A stretch of 64,000 nt of DNA from Jeotgalibacillus campisalis (GTDB lineage Bacteria > Bacillota > Bacilli > Bacillales > Jeotgalibacillaceae): NCBI RefSeq assembly GCF_000829515.1, contig NZ_JXRR01000014.1, positions 713,860 through 777,859 on the forward strand. The letters run 5' to 3'. The stretch's first letter is position 1; each line of letters starts with the position of its first letter. Under the pieces are notes generated by a model. That model saw only the letters and a list, made by a program, of their open reading frames with translations, searched no databases and was not told the DNA's origin. A program made the translations under genes and the position numbers. Below, one piece after another: positions 63,950 to 64,000 of the stretch.

Positions 63950-64000
63950 TTGAAGTTATCTCCAGCTTTTCCCCTGCTCCGCACCGAACGTGCTAGTTTC
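63950..64000 (-). other. Possible fragment of a group II intron (window edge)
   Basis: On the minus strand, CACGTTCGGTGCGGAGCAGG (63970-63989) followed by GGAAAAGCTGG resembles the conserved hairpin and purine-rich run found near the intron-encoded protein of bacterial group II introns. The element would continue beyond the window. From 63749 to about 63950 I see no gene. Confidence 0.3.

Overview
The window is chromosomal DNA from a low-GC, endospore-forming Gram-positive bacterium of the order Bacillales, related to Bacillus but not B. subtilis. The gene order follows the B. subtilis stretch from spoIVA to yqkD (spoIVA-yphF-yphE-gpsA-der, ypfD-cmk, ypfA-ypeB-sleB-prsW, ypbG/E/D-recQ-ypbB-fer, sigX-rsiX, resABCDE, rluB, scpAB, dacB-spmAB, ribT, lysA, spoVA, spoIIA-sigF, dacF, deoB, xerD, fur, spoIIM, nudF, yqkFED). 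The species cannot be fixed from sequence alone. Most genes lie on the minus strand. I see no rRNA, tRNA or CRISPR array.

Layout. 1-8750: housekeeping and spore genes: SpoIVA (C-terminus cut by the window edge), lipoprotein YphF, YphE, GpsA, GTPase Der, type 2 IPP isomerase, S1 protein YpfD, PlsC, Cmk. 8751-14913: an accessory block absent at this place in B. subtilis. It holds a histidine kinase/response regulator plus ABC-2 transporter operon, two degenerate copies of a palindromic repeat, and a decayed IS3/IS150-type insertion sequence. 14914-27851: YpfA, germination pair YpeB-SleB, PrsW, AnsA, YpdA, a MerR/cobalamin-binding regulator with CarH-type photoreceptor residues, a phosphoesterase, a CBS-ACT protein, YpbE, YpbD, RecQ, YpbB and ferredoxin.

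27893-37174: SigX/RsiX, ResE/ResD, cytochrome c maturation genes ccsA(resC)-resB-resA, and RluB. The res cluster is split by a full copy of the palindromic repeat. 37326-43669: ScpA/ScpB, DacB-SpmA-SpmB, YpuF, an isolated ribT, a 30-codon membrane-peptide ORF and LysA. 43670-49141: spoVAF-spoVAB-spoVAA, without spoVAC/AD/AE between them, then sigF-spoIIAB-spoIIAA and dacF, with recognisable sigma-H and sigma-F promoters. 49142-54707: Pdp, DeoB, XerD, Fur, SpoIIM, NudF.

54854-60739: YqkF and YqkE, then an inserted acetoacetate/leucine-degradation set (scoB-scoA-thiolase, divergent HMG-CoA lyase) with a CcpA-like cre site, then YqkD. 60740-64000: a Na+/Ca2+ exchanger-family gene, a decayed tandem copy of it, a two-helix membrane protein and, at the very edge, a stretch resembling part of a group II intron.

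Main themes are sporulation and germination, cytochrome c maturation and redox control (ResABCDE, ferredoxin, YpdA), and ketone-body/leucine catabolism. The most unusual items are the palindromic repeat family, the B12/light regulator with its own operator, the shortened spoVA operon, and an insertion sequence whose hairpin hides the transposase ribosome binding site.
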